This document shows positions 1 to 9,382 of a DNA stretch of 64,000 bases, piece after piece. The notes beneath the pieces were generated by a model. That model made no database searches. It had not been told where the DNA came from and was given only the letters and a program-made list of their open reading frames with translations. The DNA lies in assembly GCF_021026315.1 (NCBI RefSeq), contig NZ_JAJNCX010000006.1:124001-188000 (forward strand). The letters run 5' to 3'. Numbering within the stretch: the first letter of the stretch is position 1; each line of letters opens with the position of its first letter. The DNA comes from Rhizobium sp. C4. GTDB taxonomy: Bacteria; Pseudomonadota; Alphaproteobacteria; Rhizobiales; Rhizobiaceae. Position numbers and translations under genes: made by a program.

Positions 1-32
1 ACCGTCAACGGATTGCGAGGGCAGCGCCTCTT

Positions 33-60
33 GCCGTCTCCCCCCTTGTGGGGGAGATGG
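33..60. repeat. Rhizobial-type intergenic palindrome fragment
   Basis: A C-rich/G-rich palindrome (CTCCCCCC, TTGT, GGGGGAG) lies just downstream of the urtD stop. The same CTCCCC-TTGT-GGGGAG core recurs near 37,931-37,950 and, inverted, near 38,079-38,098, so it is a member of a dispersed family rather than a unique terminator. It sits at the left window edge and may be truncated. There is no T-tract after the stem on the minus strand, so a terminator role is unclear. Confidence 0.5.
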
Positions 61-90
61 CGGCAGCCAGAGGAGGTCTTTCCAGCTAGG

Positions 91-852
91 TCACCGCCCC
101 AGATAGTTTTCGATGACCTTCGGATCGTTCGACACGAAGTCGATCGAGCCCTCGGCCAGCACGGAGCCTTCGGCAAGGCAGGTCACCTTCACGCCGAGGT
201 CGCGGATGAAGCCCATGTCGTGTTCGACCACGACGACGGAGCGGGTCTTGGCGATTTCGCGGAGCAGAATGGCCGTTTCCGAGGTCTCCGCATCGGTCAT
301 GCCGGCCACCGGCTCGTCCACCAGAAGCAGCTTCGGCTCCTGCGCCAGCAGCATGCCGATTTCCAGCCATTGCTTCTGCCCATGCGACAGGTTCGCGCCG
401 AGATCGTCCTTGCGATGTGTCAGGCGAACGGTGGCGAGGATTTCCTCGATACGGTCCTTGTCCTCGCCGGAGAGCTTGTAGAACAGCGTGCCGAAGACAC
501 CGCGCTTGCGGTTGAGCGCCAGTTCCAGATTGTCCCAGACGGTATGGCTTTCAAACACCGTCGGCTTCTGGAATTTCCGGCCGATGCCGAGCTGGGCGAT
601 ATCCGCCTCGTCCTTGGTCGTCAGGTCCACCGTGCCGTTGAAGAAGACTTCGCCGCTGTCCGGCCGGGTCTTGCCGGTGATGATGTCCATCATCGTCGTC
701 TTGCCGGCCCCGTTGGGGCCGATAATGGCGCGCAACTCGCCGGGCTCGACCACGAAGGAGAGCGAATTCAACGCCTTGAACCCGTCGAAGGAGACCGAGA
801 CGCCGTCGAGATAGAGAAGGCTGTTCGGCTTGTAGGTCTTCATGTCGCTCAT
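91..852 (-). CDS. urtD: Urea ABC transporter ATP-binding protein UrtD
   Basis: ATPase subunit (253 aa) of the high-affinity urea importer, coupling ATP hydrolysis to uptake through UrtB/UrtC. Visible motifs: Walker A GPNGAGKTT at about residues 45-53, the signature LSHGQ at 155-159, Walker B LLLVDEP at 175-181 and the switch His at 211. LSHGQ instead of LSGGQ, followed by KQWLEIGM, is characteristic of UrtD and separates it from LivG. The ATG overlaps the urtC stop (ATGA) and has a GGAGGCGG ribosome site. It is the fourth gene of a minus-strand operon; urtE, the usual second ATPase, is expected just beyond the left edge. Confidence 0.95.
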   Translation of the reverse strand: MSDMKTYKPNSLLYLDGVSVSFDGFKALNSLSFVVEPGELRAIIGPNGAGKTTMMDIITGKTRPDSGEVFFNGTVDLTTKDEADIAQLGIGRKFQKPTVFESHTVWDNLELALNRKRGVFGTLFYKLSGEDKDRIEEILATVRLTHRKDDLGANLSHGQKQWLEIGMLLAQEPKLLLVDEPVAGMTDAETSETAILLREIAKTRSVVVVEHDMGFIRDLGVKVTCLAEGSVLAEGSIDFVSNDPKVIENYLGR

Positions 853-2009
853 TGTGCCGCCTCCGCCTGTTCCGCACCCGTCGCTTCAGCGGTTTTTTGT
901 GCCGCTGCAGGCTTCGCCTTGCGCTTGGCCATGAACTCCGCCACCGTTCCGACGATCCCCTTGGGCAGGAAGAGCGTCACGGCGACGAAGAGCGCGCCGA
1001 GCGCAAAGAGCCAGAATTCCGGCCAGATCCCCGTGAAGATCGTCTTGCCACCATTGACGAGGATGGCACCGAGGATCGGCCCGATCAGCGTGCCGCGCCC
1101 GCCGACCGCCGTCCAGATGACGACTTCGATCGAGTTGCCTGGCGCGAATTCCCCCGGATTGATGATGCCGACCTGCGGCACATAAAGCGCACCGGCAACG
1201 CCTGCCATCATCGCCGAAACGACGAAGGTGAAGAGCTTGTAGTTCTCGACGCGATACCCGAGGAAGCGCGTCCGGCTTTCCGCATCGCGAATACCCACCA
1301 GCACCTTGCCGGCCTTGGAGCGGACGATGCCCGAAGCGATCAGCAGGGAGAGCGCCAGCGCAATCGCCGAAGCTGCGAAGAGTACGGCGCGGGTCGAATC
1401 CGCCTGCACTTCAAAGCCGATGATGTCCTTGAAGTCGGTCAGGCCATTGTTGCCGCCGAAGCCCATGTCGTTGCGGAAGAAGGCGAGCATCAGCGCATAG
1501 GTCATGGCCTGCGTGATGATCGAGAGATAGACGCCATTGACGCGGGAGCGGAAGGCGAACCAGCCGAAGATGAAGGCGAGAACGCCGGGTGCCACGAAGA
1601 CCATCACCATGGCAAACCAGAACATGTCGAAGCCATGCCAGAACCACGGCAGCGTCTTCCAGTTCAGGAAGACCATGAAGTCCGGCAGGACCGGGTCGCC
1701 ATAGGAGCCGCGCGAGCCGATCTGGCGCATCAGATACATGCCCATCGCATAGCCGCCGAGCGCGAAGAACGCGCCATGGCCAAGCGAAAGAATGCCGCAG
1801 AAACCCCAGACGAGATCGAGCGCCAGCGCCAGAAGCGCATAGTTCAGATACTTGCCGAAGAGCTGCATGACATAGGTCGGCATATGCAGCGCACTGGCCT
1901 TCGGGAAGGCGAGGTTCAGCACCGGCACGAGGACGGCAATCGCCAGCAGGACAAGGATCGCAATCGAAATGCGGCGGTCGAGCGACTTGAGAAGGAAGGA
2001 GGTGATCAT
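849..2009 (-). CDS. urtC: Urea ABC transporter permease UrtC
   Basis: Second membrane subunit of the urea importer (386 aa, LivM-like). After an N-terminal hydrophobic anchor the protein has about nine hydrophobic segments, and the permease signature LVWGFCGILSLGHGAFFALGG is visible in the first third. The C-terminus is Lys/Ala-rich, as often seen in alphaproteobacterial UrtC. The start is set at the ATG that overlaps the urtB stop (ATGA). A longer open frame upstream is an out-of-frame shadow of urtB. Its position between urtB and urtD is the standard urt order. Confidence 0.94.
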   Translation of the reverse strand: MITSFLLKSLDRRISIAILVLLAIAVLVPVLNLAFPKASALHMPTYVMQLFGKYLNYALLALALDLVWGFCGILSLGHGAFFALGGYAMGMYLMRQIGSRGSYGDPVLPDFMVFLNWKTLPWFWHGFDMFWFAMVMVFVAPGVLAFIFGWFAFRSRVNGVYLSIITQAMTYALMLAFFRNDMGFGGNNGLTDFKDIIGFEVQADSTRAVLFAASAIALALSLLIASGIVRSKAGKVLVGIRDAESRTRFLGYRVENYKLFTFVVSAMMAGVAGALYVPQVGIINPGEFAPGNSIEVVIWTAVGGRGTLIGPILGAILVNGGKTIFTGIWPEFWLFALGALFVAVTLFLPKGIVGTVAEFMAKRKAKPAAAQKTAEATGAEQAEAAQ

Positions 2010-3634
2010 GCTTCCACCGCCCTTCCCTTGAGCGCGAAGAGGCCGCGCGGTCTTTTCTGGATGAAGAGAATGATGAGCACGAGAACGATGATCTTTCCGA
2101 GCACTGCGCCCGCGTAAGGTTCGAGGAACTTGTTGACGATGCCGAGCGACAGCGCGCCCACCAGCGTCCCCCACAGATTGCCGACGCCGCCGAACACCAC
2201 GACCATGAAACTGTCGATGATGTAGCCCTGGCCGAGGTTGGGCGAGACGTTGTCGATCTGGGAGAGCGCCACACCGGCAATGCCGGCAATGCCGGACCCC
2301 AAGGCAAACGTCATGGCGTCCACCCAGGGCGTGCGAATGCCCATCGAGGAGGCCATGCGCCGGTTCTGCGTCACGGCGCGCATCTGCAACCCGATCGGCG
2401 AGCGCTTGAGCAGCGTCAGCAGCGCGAAGAAGACGCCGAGCGTGAAGATCACGATCCACATGCGGTTCCAGGTGATCGTCAGCCCGCCGAGTTCGAAGGC
2501 TCCCGACATCCAGGAGGGATTGCCGACTTCGCGGTTGTTCGCTCCGAAAATGGACCGCACGGTCTGCTGCAGGATCAGCGAAATGCCCCAGGTGGCGAGC
2601 AGCGTTTCGAGCGGCCGGCCATAGAGATGGCGGATCACGATGCGCTCGATGGCAAGCCCGACGAGTGCCGCAACGATGAAGGCAATCGGCAGCGCAATGG
2701 CGAGCGACCAGTCGAACAGTCCCGGCGCATTCTGGCGGATCACTTCCTGCACGACATAGGTCGAATAGGCGCCCAGCATGACCATTTCGCCATGCGCCAT
2801 GTTGATGATGCCCATGACGCCGAAGGTGATGGCAAGGCCGATGGCCGCGAGCAGCAGGACCGAGCTCAGCGAAATGCCGTACCAGACATATTGCGCGGCG
2901 TTCCACAGTTCGAGAGAGCTGTTGATGGAGGCGATGGCAGAGGCCACCTGCGGCTTCAGGCTATCGTCCACCGTGCCGGCAATCGAAGAGAGAAGCGACA
3001 GCGAATCCTGCCCGCCGACGGCGCGGATCTCGGCAATCGCCTTGGATTTTTCATCCGGGCCGAGGTTCGAGAGAAGCACCGAGGCGGCACGCGCCTGCGT
3101 CAGCACCTTCTTGACTTCGCCATCGGTTTCCTTGGCAAGTGCGGCGTCAAGCGCCTGCACGGCCTCGCCGTTGGGCGACTTCAGGATCGTCTGCGCGGCG
3201 GTCAGCCGCACGGCGCGGTCCTTTGACTGCAACGTCAATCCGCCCAGCGCATCGCGAATGGAACGACGCAGGCTGTTATTGACCTTGATCTTGTCGATGG
3301 CTGTCTTCGCCTCTTCACCCACAGGCTTCTGCGTGAGCGGATCGATAAGCTTGAACTTGGAGCCGGATTTTTCGGTGATGAAGACCTGTTTGTCGGCCTT
3401 GCGGAAATAGAGTTCGCCGTCGGCAAGCGCCTCGAGCGCCGGAACAACCGCAGCATCGCCGGTGGCGGCGAGTGCATTGACGGCATCTTCTATTGCCTTG
3501 AAATTGTCGGAAGCAAGCGCGTTCAGCATCGCGCTGGTCGCCTCAGCGGCCCTGGCCGCCGGATTGCCGCCCGGCATGGCGACGAACAAGGCCAGGATGA
3601 GAGCGCAGAGGAGTGTCTGGATCGCTTTGAACAT
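2006..3634 (-). CDS. urtB: Urea ABC transporter permease UrtB
   Basis: Permease subunit of the urea importer (542 aa). It starts with a signal-peptide-like segment (hydrophobic stretch ending ...AARA), followed by a hydrophilic, probably periplasmic helical domain to about residue 235. A LivH-like permease domain of about eight membrane segments follows, with the motif AITFGVMGIINMAHGEMVMLGAY. The extra N-terminal domain is usual for UrtB and explains its length compared with LivH (about 300 aa). The ATG at 3634 is chosen because it opens the signal sequence; the longer open frame reads into the urtA-urtB gap. A probable attenuating terminator lies upstream. Confidence 0.94.
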   Translation of the reverse strand: MFKAIQTLLCALILALFVAMPGGNPAARAAEATSAMLNALASDNFKAIEDAVNALAATGDAAVVPALEALADGELYFRKADKQVFITEKSGSKFKLIDPLTQKPVGEEAKTAIDKIKVNNSLRRSIRDALGGLTLQSKDRAVRLTAAQTILKSPNGEAVQALDAALAKETDGEVKKVLTQARAASVLLSNLGPDEKSKAIAEIRAVGGQDSLSLLSSIAGTVDDSLKPQVASAIASINSSLELWNAAQYVWYGISLSSVLLLAAIGLAITFGVMGIINMAHGEMVMLGAYSTYVVQEVIRQNAPGLFDWSLAIALPIAFIVAALVGLAIERIVIRHLYGRPLETLLATWGISLILQQTVRSIFGANNREVGNPSWMSGAFELGGLTITWNRMWIVIFTLGVFFALLTLLKRSPIGLQMRAVTQNRRMASSMGIRTPWVDAMTFALGSGIAGIAGVALSQIDNVSPNLGQGYIIDSFMVVVFGGVGNLWGTLVGALSLGIVNKFLEPYAGAVLGKIIVLVLIILFIQKRPRGLFALKGRAVEA

Positions 3635-3670
3635 GGGCCTCAATCGATTTTCTGGGGGATAATCAGGAGG

Positions 3671-3697
3671 AAAAAGGCGGGCGCGAAAGCGCCCGCC
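3671..3697 (-). terminator. Hairpin with T-run between urtA and urtB
   Basis: On the minus strand, after the urtA stop, GGCGGGCGC and GCGCCCGCC form a perfect 9-bp GC stem with a four-base loop (TTTC), followed directly by TTTTTCC. This is a good intrinsic terminator inside an operon. Partial read-through would give much more urtA (binding protein) mRNA than urtB-D mRNA, as is common for ABC importers. Confidence 0.75.
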
Positions 3698-3717
3698 TCC
3701 GTGACAATCGTTGCGGA

Positions 3718-5004
3718 TCAGGAACCCTTGCCGCCGCACTTGCCGGTCTTGACGTTGAAGTTGCCGCAAGACATCGGCTTGCGCCAATCCGAGATCAGAT
3801 CCTTGGAGTCCGGGAGGTAATCGGACCATTCGTCGCCGACGACTTCAGGCGTCTGCTGAACGATGTCGAACTGACCGTTGTCCTGGATTTCGCCAATGAG
3901 AACCGGCTTGGTGATGTGGTGGTTCGGCATGACGGTTGCGTAGCCGCCCGACAGGTTCGGAACGGAGACGCCGATGATCGTGTCGAGCACCTTGTCGGTG
4001 TCGGTCGTGCCTGCAGCTTCGACGGCCTTCACCCAGGCATTGAAGCCGATATAGGCGGCTTCCATCGGGTCGTTGGTCGTGCGCTTGTCGTTCTTGGTAT
4101 AGGCATGCCAGGCCTTGATGAACTCGGCATTGGCCGGCGTGTCGACCGATTCGAAGTAGTTCCAGGCGGCCAGATGGCCGACGAGCGGCTTGGTATCCAT
4201 GCCGGAAAGTTCTTCTTCGCCGACCGAGAAGGCCACGACCGGGATGTCTTCGGCCTTGATGCCCTGGTTGCCGAGTTCCTTGTAGAAGGGAACGTTGGCG
4301 TCGCCGTTGACGGTCGAAACAACGGCCGTCTTCTTGCCTTCCGAGCCGAACTTCTTGATGGCGGCCACTTCAGACTGCCAGTCAGAGAAGCCGAACGGCG
4401 TGTAGTTGACCTTGATGTCCTCGGCCTTGACGCCCTTGGACATCAGGTAGGCCTTCAGGATCTTGTTGGTCGTCTGCGGATAGACATAGTCGGTGCCTTC
4501 GAGAACGAAGCGCTTCACGCCTTCCTTGTCCATCAGGTAGTCGACGGCCGGAATGGCCTGCTGGTTCGGAGCGGCACCCGTGTAGAAGATGTTGCGCGAG
4601 GATTCTTCGCCTTCATACTGGACGGGGTAGAAGAGGATCGAGTTCAGCTCTTCGAACACCGGCAGAACCGACTTGCGCGACGACGAGGTCCAGCAACCGA
4701 AGACGGCGGCAACCTTGTCCTTGGAGATCAGCTCGCGCGCCTTTTCGGCAAACAGCGGCCAGTTGGACGCCGGGTCAACAACGACTGCCTCGAGCTTCTT
4801 GCCGAGAACGCCGCCCTTCTTGTTCTGCTCGTCGATGAGCATGAGCATGACGTCCTTCAACGTCGTCTCGGAAATCGCCATCGTGCCCGACAGCGAATGA
4901 AGAACGCCGACCTTGATCGTGTCCTCGGCGAATGCGCCGGACATCGCGGTGGAAGACATGGCGGCGGCAAGCGCCATGCCCATGAGTTTGGTCTTGAAAT
5001 TCAT
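3718..5004 (-). CDS. urtA: Urea ABC transporter substrate-binding protein UrtA
   Basis: Periplasmic urea-binding protein (428 aa). A Sec signal peptide of about 26 residues ends in GAFA before EDTIKVGVLHSLSGTMA, the usual start of the mature UrtA. The fold is type I periplasmic binding protein (Peripla_BP_5), with internal features typical of UrtA such as FGCWTSSSRKSVLPV, FYPVQYEGEE and a Cys-containing C-terminus (KPMSCGNF, TGKCGGKG). An AGGGG ribosome site precedes the ATG. It is the first gene of the urt operon, divergent from livH across a 469-bp gap. Such operons are often under nitrogen control, but no clear sigma-54 element was found here. Confidence 0.96.
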   Translation of the reverse strand: MNFKTKLMGMALAAAMSSTAMSGAFAEDTIKVGVLHSLSGTMAISETTLKDVMLMLIDEQNKKGGVLGKKLEAVVVDPASNWPLFAEKARELISKDKVAAVFGCWTSSSRKSVLPVFEELNSILFYPVQYEGEESSRNIFYTGAAPNQQAIPAVDYLMDKEGVKRFVLEGTDYVYPQTTNKILKAYLMSKGVKAEDIKVNYTPFGFSDWQSEVAAIKKFGSEGKKTAVVSTVNGDANVPFYKELGNQGIKAEDIPVVAFSVGEEELSGMDTKPLVGHLAAWNYFESVDTPANAEFIKAWHAYTKNDKRTTNDPMEAAYIGFNAWVKAVEAAGTTDTDKVLDTIIGVSVPNLSGGYATVMPNHHITKPVLIGEIQDNGQFDIVQQTPEVVGDEWSDYLPDSKDLISDWRKPMSCGNFNVKTGKCGGKGS

Positions 5005-5473
5005 GTTCCGAAAACCCCTCTAGAATTTGTGTTGGCGGCGGTCTGCCGCAAGGCCCGTGCACTATCGGACGGCTTTGTGCGGTGCGACATACGTCAATTG
5101 ACGTAGGACAAGGGGCAATTCAGGAAATTCGAACATGCTTGGGGACCGTCGCATTTCAGACAGTTTTTGTCGCCCACAGCATCGGAACCAAGTTCACAGC
5201 TATGAAATTGCTGCAAGAGAAGTCCAAAGGGCTTTTCGCCGGCCTTGACGAAACGAAAGAAGCCCACGTAGCGCCTCGATTCGAGCCCTGCATTCCATGT
5301 TGCAAGGCAAAAAGTCGAACCGTACCGAAGGGTATCGTCGGGAAGGCAAAAAACTGGAAGTTTTCGCTTTCCTTTTGGATCGAAAGCGGTATGGAATGGG
5401 GTATGTGCCAAAGCCCAAAAATAAGGCACGCAAGAAAAAGATGCATGGAACAACAGGCATCTAGGGGAAAAAT
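5005..5473. promoter_or_regulatory. Divergent urtA/livH control region
   Basis: 469 bp without a convincing gene, visibly more AT-rich than its surroundings. It holds a 16-bp perfect palindrome (5090-5105) close to urtA and, nearer livH, a 7-bp inverted pair CGCTTTC/GAAAGCG around 5370-5395. No -24/-12 element matching TGGCAC-N5-TTGC and no strong -35/-10 pair could be found by eye on either strand. Short open frames here overlap livH or lack ribosome sites and are dismissed. Confidence 0.6.
5090..5105. promoter_or_regulatory. 16-bp perfect palindrome, candidate operator
   Basis: TACGTCAATTGACGTA is a perfect inverted repeat with no spacer, about 85 bp upstream of the urtA start codon and 370 bp upstream of livH. 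Size and symmetry fit a dimeric helix-turn-helix regulator. The regulator is unknown. Confidence 0.5.
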
Positions 5474-6376
5474 ATGGAGTATTTTATCCAGCAGCTCATC
5501 AACGGGCTGACTCTTGGCTCCATCTATGGCCTGATCGCAATCGGCTATACGATGGTTTATGGCATCATCGGCATGATCAATTTCGCCCATGGCGACATCT
5601 TCATGCTGGGCGGCTTTGCCGGCCTCATCGTCTATCTCCTTCTCATGACAGTTTTTGGCGGTGCTCCGATCGCGGTGGCGCTGCTTTGCATGCTGGTTGT
5701 GTCCATGCTCGTCACCAGCCTGTGGAACTGGTCCATCGAGCGGACGGCCTATCGTCCGTTGCGCGGCTCCTTCCGCCTCGCACCGCTGATCACCGCCATC
5801 GGCGTGTCGATCGCGCTGTCCAACTTCATCCAGGTTGCCCAGGGTCCGCGCAACAAGCCGATCCCGCAGATGGTCAATTCGGTCTACACGATCGAAGGCA
5901 TTTCCATCTCGCTGAAGCAGATCATCATTGTGGTCATCACGGTCGCGCTGCTCGCTTCCTTCTGGTACATCGTTGAAAAGACGCCGCTTGGCCGCGCCCA
6001 GCGCGCCACCGAGCAGGACCGCAAGATGGCCGCCCTGCTGGGCATCGACGTCGACCGCACGATCTCCATCACCTTCGTCATGGGCGCGGCGCTTGCCGCC
6101 GTCGCCGGCACGATGTTCCTGATGTATTACGGCGTGATCGTCTTCACCGACGGCTTCGTTCCGGGCGTCAAGGCCTTCACCGCAGCCGTTCTCGGCGGCA
6201 TCGGCTCGCTGCCGGGCGCTGTCATCGGCGGTCTGCTGATTGGCCTCATCGAATCGCTCTGGTCGGCCTATTTCACGATCGCCTACAAGGACGTCGCGAC
6301 ATTCGCGATCCTCGCTTTCGTGCTGATCTTCAAGCCGTCCGGTCTGCTCGGCCGTCCTGAAGTCGAAAAGGTTTGA
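5474..6376 (+). CDS. livH: Branched-chain amino acid ABC transporter permease LivH
   Basis: Inner-membrane permease (300 aa) of a high-affinity branched-chain (or broad-range) amino acid importer. About eight membrane segments, with the family signature [19 protein letters not shown] near the N-terminus and the cytoplasmic coupling-loop region around the [18 protein letters not shown] segment. Preceded by an AGGGG-type ribosome site. First gene of livH-livM-livG-livF, with only 4 bp to livM. The substrate range cannot be read from sequence; rhizobial Bra/Liv systems often take up many amino acids. Confidence 0.93.
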   Translation: MEYFIQQLINGLTLGSIYGLIAIGYTMVYGIIGMINFAHGDIFMLGGFAGLIVYLLLMTVFGGAPIAVALLCMLVVSMLVTSLWNWSIERTAYRPLRGSFRLAPLITAIGVSIALSNFIQVAQGPRNKPIPQMVNSVYTIEGISISLKQIIIVVITVALLASFWYIVEKTPLGRAQRATEQDRKMAALLGIDVDRTISITFVMGAALAAVAGTMFLMYYGVIVFTDGFVPGVKAFTAAVLGGIGSLPGAVIGGLLIGLIESLWSAYFTIAYKDVATFAILAFVLIFKPSGLLGRPEVEKV

Positions 6377-6380
6377 TCCG

Positions 6381-7766
6381 ATGGCATCTGTGACCAATCC
6401 CTCGACCGTTTCGACTGGCTCGCCGACGGGCAAGGCTCTGCGCGAAGCAACCTTCACCGCCGTCATGACCTTCCTCATGTTCGCACTGTTCATCGGCCTG
6501 AAGACCGACCAGAACATGCGCAACGAGCTGATCCTCGTGCCGCGCTGGGGCATGCTCGCCATCCTCGTCGTGCTCGCCTTCGTCGGTCGCTTCGCCATGG
6601 TGGCCTGGCTCCAGCCCTGGCGCGCCGCCAGCAAGGCTGCGAAAGCCGAAGCCCCGACGGTGGATGAGGAAGCCGGCTTCGTGAAGCGCAACTTCTCGAA
6701 GCTCGCCATCCTGGCGCTCGTCCTCTACCCGCCGATCATCCTGGCGCTTTTCGGCGCGCAGGGCTCGCTGAAATATATCGACAACTTCGGCATCCAGATC
6801 CTCATCTACGTGATGCTCGCCTGGGGTCTGAACATCGTCGTCGGCCTCGCCGGCCTGCTCGACCTCGGCTATGTCGCCTTCTATGCGGTGGGCGCCTATT
6901 CCTACGCGCTGCTGTCGATCAACTTCGGCTTCTCGTTCTGGATCCTGCTGCCGCTCGCCGGCATTCTCTCCGCCTTCTGGGGCATCATCCTCGGCTTCCC
7001 CGTTCTGCGTCTCAAGGGCGACTACCTCGCCATCGTGACGCTGGCCTTCGGGGAAATCATCCGCCTTGTTCTCATCAACTGGCAGGATGTCACCAAGGGC
7101 ACGTTTGGTATCTCGGGTATTCCGAAGATCACCCTCTTCGGCATTCCCTTCGATGCCTCGCCGAACGGGTTTGCGAAGATTTTCCATCTCGCCCCCTCCT
7201 CGGCCTATTACAAGGTCTTCCTCTTCTATCTCATCCTTCTGCTCTGCCTGCTGACGGCCTTCGTGACCATTCGTCTGCGTCGCCTGCCGATCGGCCGTGC
7301 CTGGGAAGCGCTGCGTGAAGACGAGATCGCCTGCCGCTCGCTTGGCATCAACACGGTGACGACGAAGCTGACGGCCTTTGCCATCGGCGCGATGTTCGGC
7401 GGTTTCGCCGGCTCCTTCTTCGCCGCACGCCAGGGCTTCGTCTCGCCGGAATCCTTCGTCTTCCTCGAATCGGCAGTCATTCTGTCGATCGTGGTTCTCG
7501 GTGGCATGGGCTCGCTGACCGGTATCGCCATCGCCGCGATCGCCATGGTCGGCGGCACCGAGCTGCTGCGCGAGATGGACTTCCTGAAGGCCGTGTTCGG
7601 CCCCGACTTCACGCCGGAACTCTACCGCATGCTGATCTTCGGCCTCGCCATGATCACCATGATGCTGGTCAGACCGCGCGGTTTCGTCGGCAGCCGTGAA
7701 CCCACAGCCTTCCTCTTCGAGCGCAAGAACGTCTCCGGCTCCTTCACCAAGGAAGGACACGGCTGA
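6381..7766 (+). CDS. livM: Branched-chain amino acid ABC transporter permease LivM
   Basis: Second permease subunit (461 aa). It carries an N-terminal extension of about 120 residues with two or three extra hydrophobic segments, common in alphaproteobacterial LivM. The core permease domain follows, with the signature [24 protein letters not shown]. The cytoplasmic loop [20 protein letters not shown] is the expected ATPase-coupling region. The stop overlaps the livG start by one base (TGATG), indicating translational coupling. Confidence 0.93.
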   Translation: MASVTNPSTVSTGSPTGKALREATFTAVMTFLMFALFIGLKTDQNMRNELILVPRWGMLAILVVLAFVGRFAMVAWLQPWRAASKAAKAEAPTVDEEAGFVKRNFSKLAILALVLYPPIILALFGAQGSLKYIDNFGIQILIYVMLAWGLNIVVGLAGLLDLGYVAFYAVGAYSYALLSINFGFSFWILLPLAGILSAFWGIILGFPVLRLKGDYLAIVTLAFGEIIRLVLINWQDVTKGTFGISGIPKITLFGIPFDASPNGFAKIFHLAPSSAYYKVFLFYLILLLCLLTAFVTIRLRRLPIGRAWEALREDEIACRSLGINTVTTKLTAFAIGAMFGGFAGSFFAARQGFVSPESFVFLESAVILSIVVLGGMGSLTGIAIAAIAMVGGTELLREMDFLKAVFGPDFTPELYRMLIFGLAMITMMLVRPRGFVGSREPTAFLFERKNVSGSFTKEGHG

Positions 7767-8632
7767 TGAGCGCAGTGGCATCTACCATGAACAATGACGC
7801 AATCCTCAAGGTCGAGCATCTGTCGATGCGCTTTGGTGGCCTCATGGCCATCAACGACCTGTCCTTCGAAGTCCGCCGCGGCGAAATCACGGCCCTCATC
7901 GGCCCGAACGGCGCCGGCAAGACGACCGTGTTCAACTGCATCACCGGCTTCTACAAGCCGACGATGGGCATGATTTGCATGCAGCAGAAGGGCGGCAAGT
8001 CCTTCTATCTCGAGCGCATGGCCGATTTCGAGGTGACGCGTGACGCCAAGGTGGCACGTACCTTCCAGAACATCCGGCTCTTCTCGGGTCTGACCCTTCT
8101 GGAAAACCTGCTCGTTGCCCAGCACAACGCGCTGATGAAGGCATCCGGCTACACCGTGCTCGGCCTCCTCGGCTTCAAGTCCTACAAGGACGCCAGCAAG
8201 GAAGCGACCGAGAAGGCCCGCTACTGGCTGGAAAAGGCAAGCCTGATCGACCGTGCGGACGATCCGGCGGGCGACCTCCCCTATGGCGCGCAGCGCCGTC
8301 TGGAAATCGCCCGCGCCATGTGCACCGGTCCGGAACTTCTCTGCCTCGACGAACCCGCCGCCGGCCTCAACCCGCGCGAATCGCAGGAACTCAACAAGCT
8401 GCTGCGCTCGATCCGCGCCGACAATGGAACGTCGCTTCTGCTCATCGAGCACGACATGTCCGTGGTTATGGAAATCTCCGATCACGTCGTCGTTCTCGAA
8501 TACGGCCAGAAGATTTCCGATGGCGACCCCGCCCATGTGAAGAACGACCCGCGCGTCATCGCCGCCTATCTCGGCGTGGACGATGAGGAAGTCGAGACGG
8601 TCCTGACAGAAGTTGAAGAGGGCGCGCACTGA
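7766..8632 (+). CDS. livG: Branched-chain amino acid ABC transporter ATPase LivG
   Basis: ATP-binding subunit (288 aa). Walker A GPNGAGKTT near residue 51, a LivG-type signature region (GDLPYGAQRRLEIARAM, with LPYGAQ replacing LSGGQ), Walker B LLCLDEPAAGLNP and the switch His in LLIEHDMSVVM. LivG proteins commonly have this altered signature. It overlaps livM and livF by one base each. The C-terminal tail is acidic. It pairs with LivF to energise LivHM. Confidence 0.93.
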   Translation: MSAVASTMNNDAILKVEHLSMRFGGLMAINDLSFEVRRGEITALIGPNGAGKTTVFNCITGFYKPTMGMICMQQKGGKSFYLERMADFEVTRDAKVARTFQNIRLFSGLTLLENLLVAQHNALMKASGYTVLGLLGFKSYKDASKEATEKARYWLEKASLIDRADDPAGDLPYGAQRRLEIARAMCTGPELLCLDEPAAGLNPRESQELNKLLRSIRADNGTSLLLIEHDMSVVMEISDHVVVLEYGQKISDGDPAHVKNDPRVIAAYLGVDDEEVETVLTEVEEGAH

Positions 8633-9360
8633 TGGCCGCTGACACGTTGCTTAAGGTTGAAGGCGTTGAGACCTTCTACGGAAACATCCGCGCTCTGGCC
8701 GGCGTCGATGTCGAGGTGAAGAAGGGCGAGATCGTCAGCCTCATCGGCGCCAACGGCGCCGGCAAGTCCACCCTGATGATGACCATCTGCGGCAGCCCGC
8801 AGGCCCGCCACGGTTCGGTGATCTTCGACGGTCAGGACATCACCCGCATGCCGACCCACGAGATCGCGCGTCTGAGGATCGCCCAGTCGCCGGAAGGTCG
8901 CCGCATCTTCCCGCGCATGACGGTTTATGAAAACCTGCAGATGGGTGCGAGCCTGGATAACCAGAAGTTCTTCCAGGAAGACGTGGAGAAGATGTTCACC
9001 CTCTTCCCGCGCCTCAAGGAACGCCAGTTCCAGCGCGGCGGCACGCTTTCGGGCGGCGAACAGCAGATGCTGGCGATCGCCCGCGCGCTGATGGCGCGTC
9101 CGAAGCTGCTGATGCTGGATGAGCCCTCGCTCGGTCTCGCGCCGCTGGTCTCCAAGCAGATCTTCGCCGCGATCAAGCTGCTCAACGTCGAGCAGGGCCT
9201 GACCGTCTTCCTCGTCGAGCAGAACGCCTTTGCGGCGCTCAAGCTGTCGCACCGCGCCTATGTCCTCGTGAACGGCTCGATCACGATGAGCGGCTCAGGC
9301 GCCGAACTCCTCGCCAATCCGGAGGTCCGCGCGGCCTATCTGGAAGGCGGGGCGCATTGA
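8632..9360 (+). CDS. livF: Branched-chain amino acid ABC transporter ATPase LivF
   Basis: Second ATPase subunit (242 aa). Walker A GANGAGKST, canonical signature LSGGEQQMLAIARALM and Walker B LLMLDEPSLGLAP are all present, followed by FLVEQNA, the LivF-type switch region where Gln replaces His. Length and motif set are typical of LivF. The start codon overlaps the livG stop (TGATG). A 22-bp gap separates it from the next small gene. Confidence 0.93.
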   Translation: MAADTLLKVEGVETFYGNIRALAGVDVEVKKGEIVSLIGANGAGKSTLMMTICGSPQARHGSVIFDGQDITRMPTHEIARLRIAQSPEGRRIFPRMTVYENLQMGASLDNQKFFQEDVEKMFTLFPRLKERQFQRGGTLSGGEQQMLAIARALMARPKLLMLDEPSLGLAPLVSKQIFAAIKLLNVEQGLTVFLVEQNAFAALKLSHRAYVLVNGSITMSGSGAELLANPEVRAAYLEGGAH

Positions 9361-9382
9361 TGTCGGGAAAGGGAGAGTAATC

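Noticed and set aside
5094-5453. 119-codon minus-strand open frame and a 142-codon plus-strand frame in the urtA/livH gap
   Set aside because: No ribosome site, no recognisable motif, and the plus frame overlaps the true livH start; the DNA is AT-rich like a control region.
5005-5473. Sigma-54 (-24/-12) promoter for urtA or livH
   Set aside because: Expected for nitrogen-regulated genes, but no TGGCAC-N5-TTGC match was found on either strand by eye.
5156-6709. 517-codon minus-strand frame opposite livH
   Set aside because: Antisense shadow of livH and livM, with Asp/Arg-rich low-complexity sequence typical of high-GC complementary frames.
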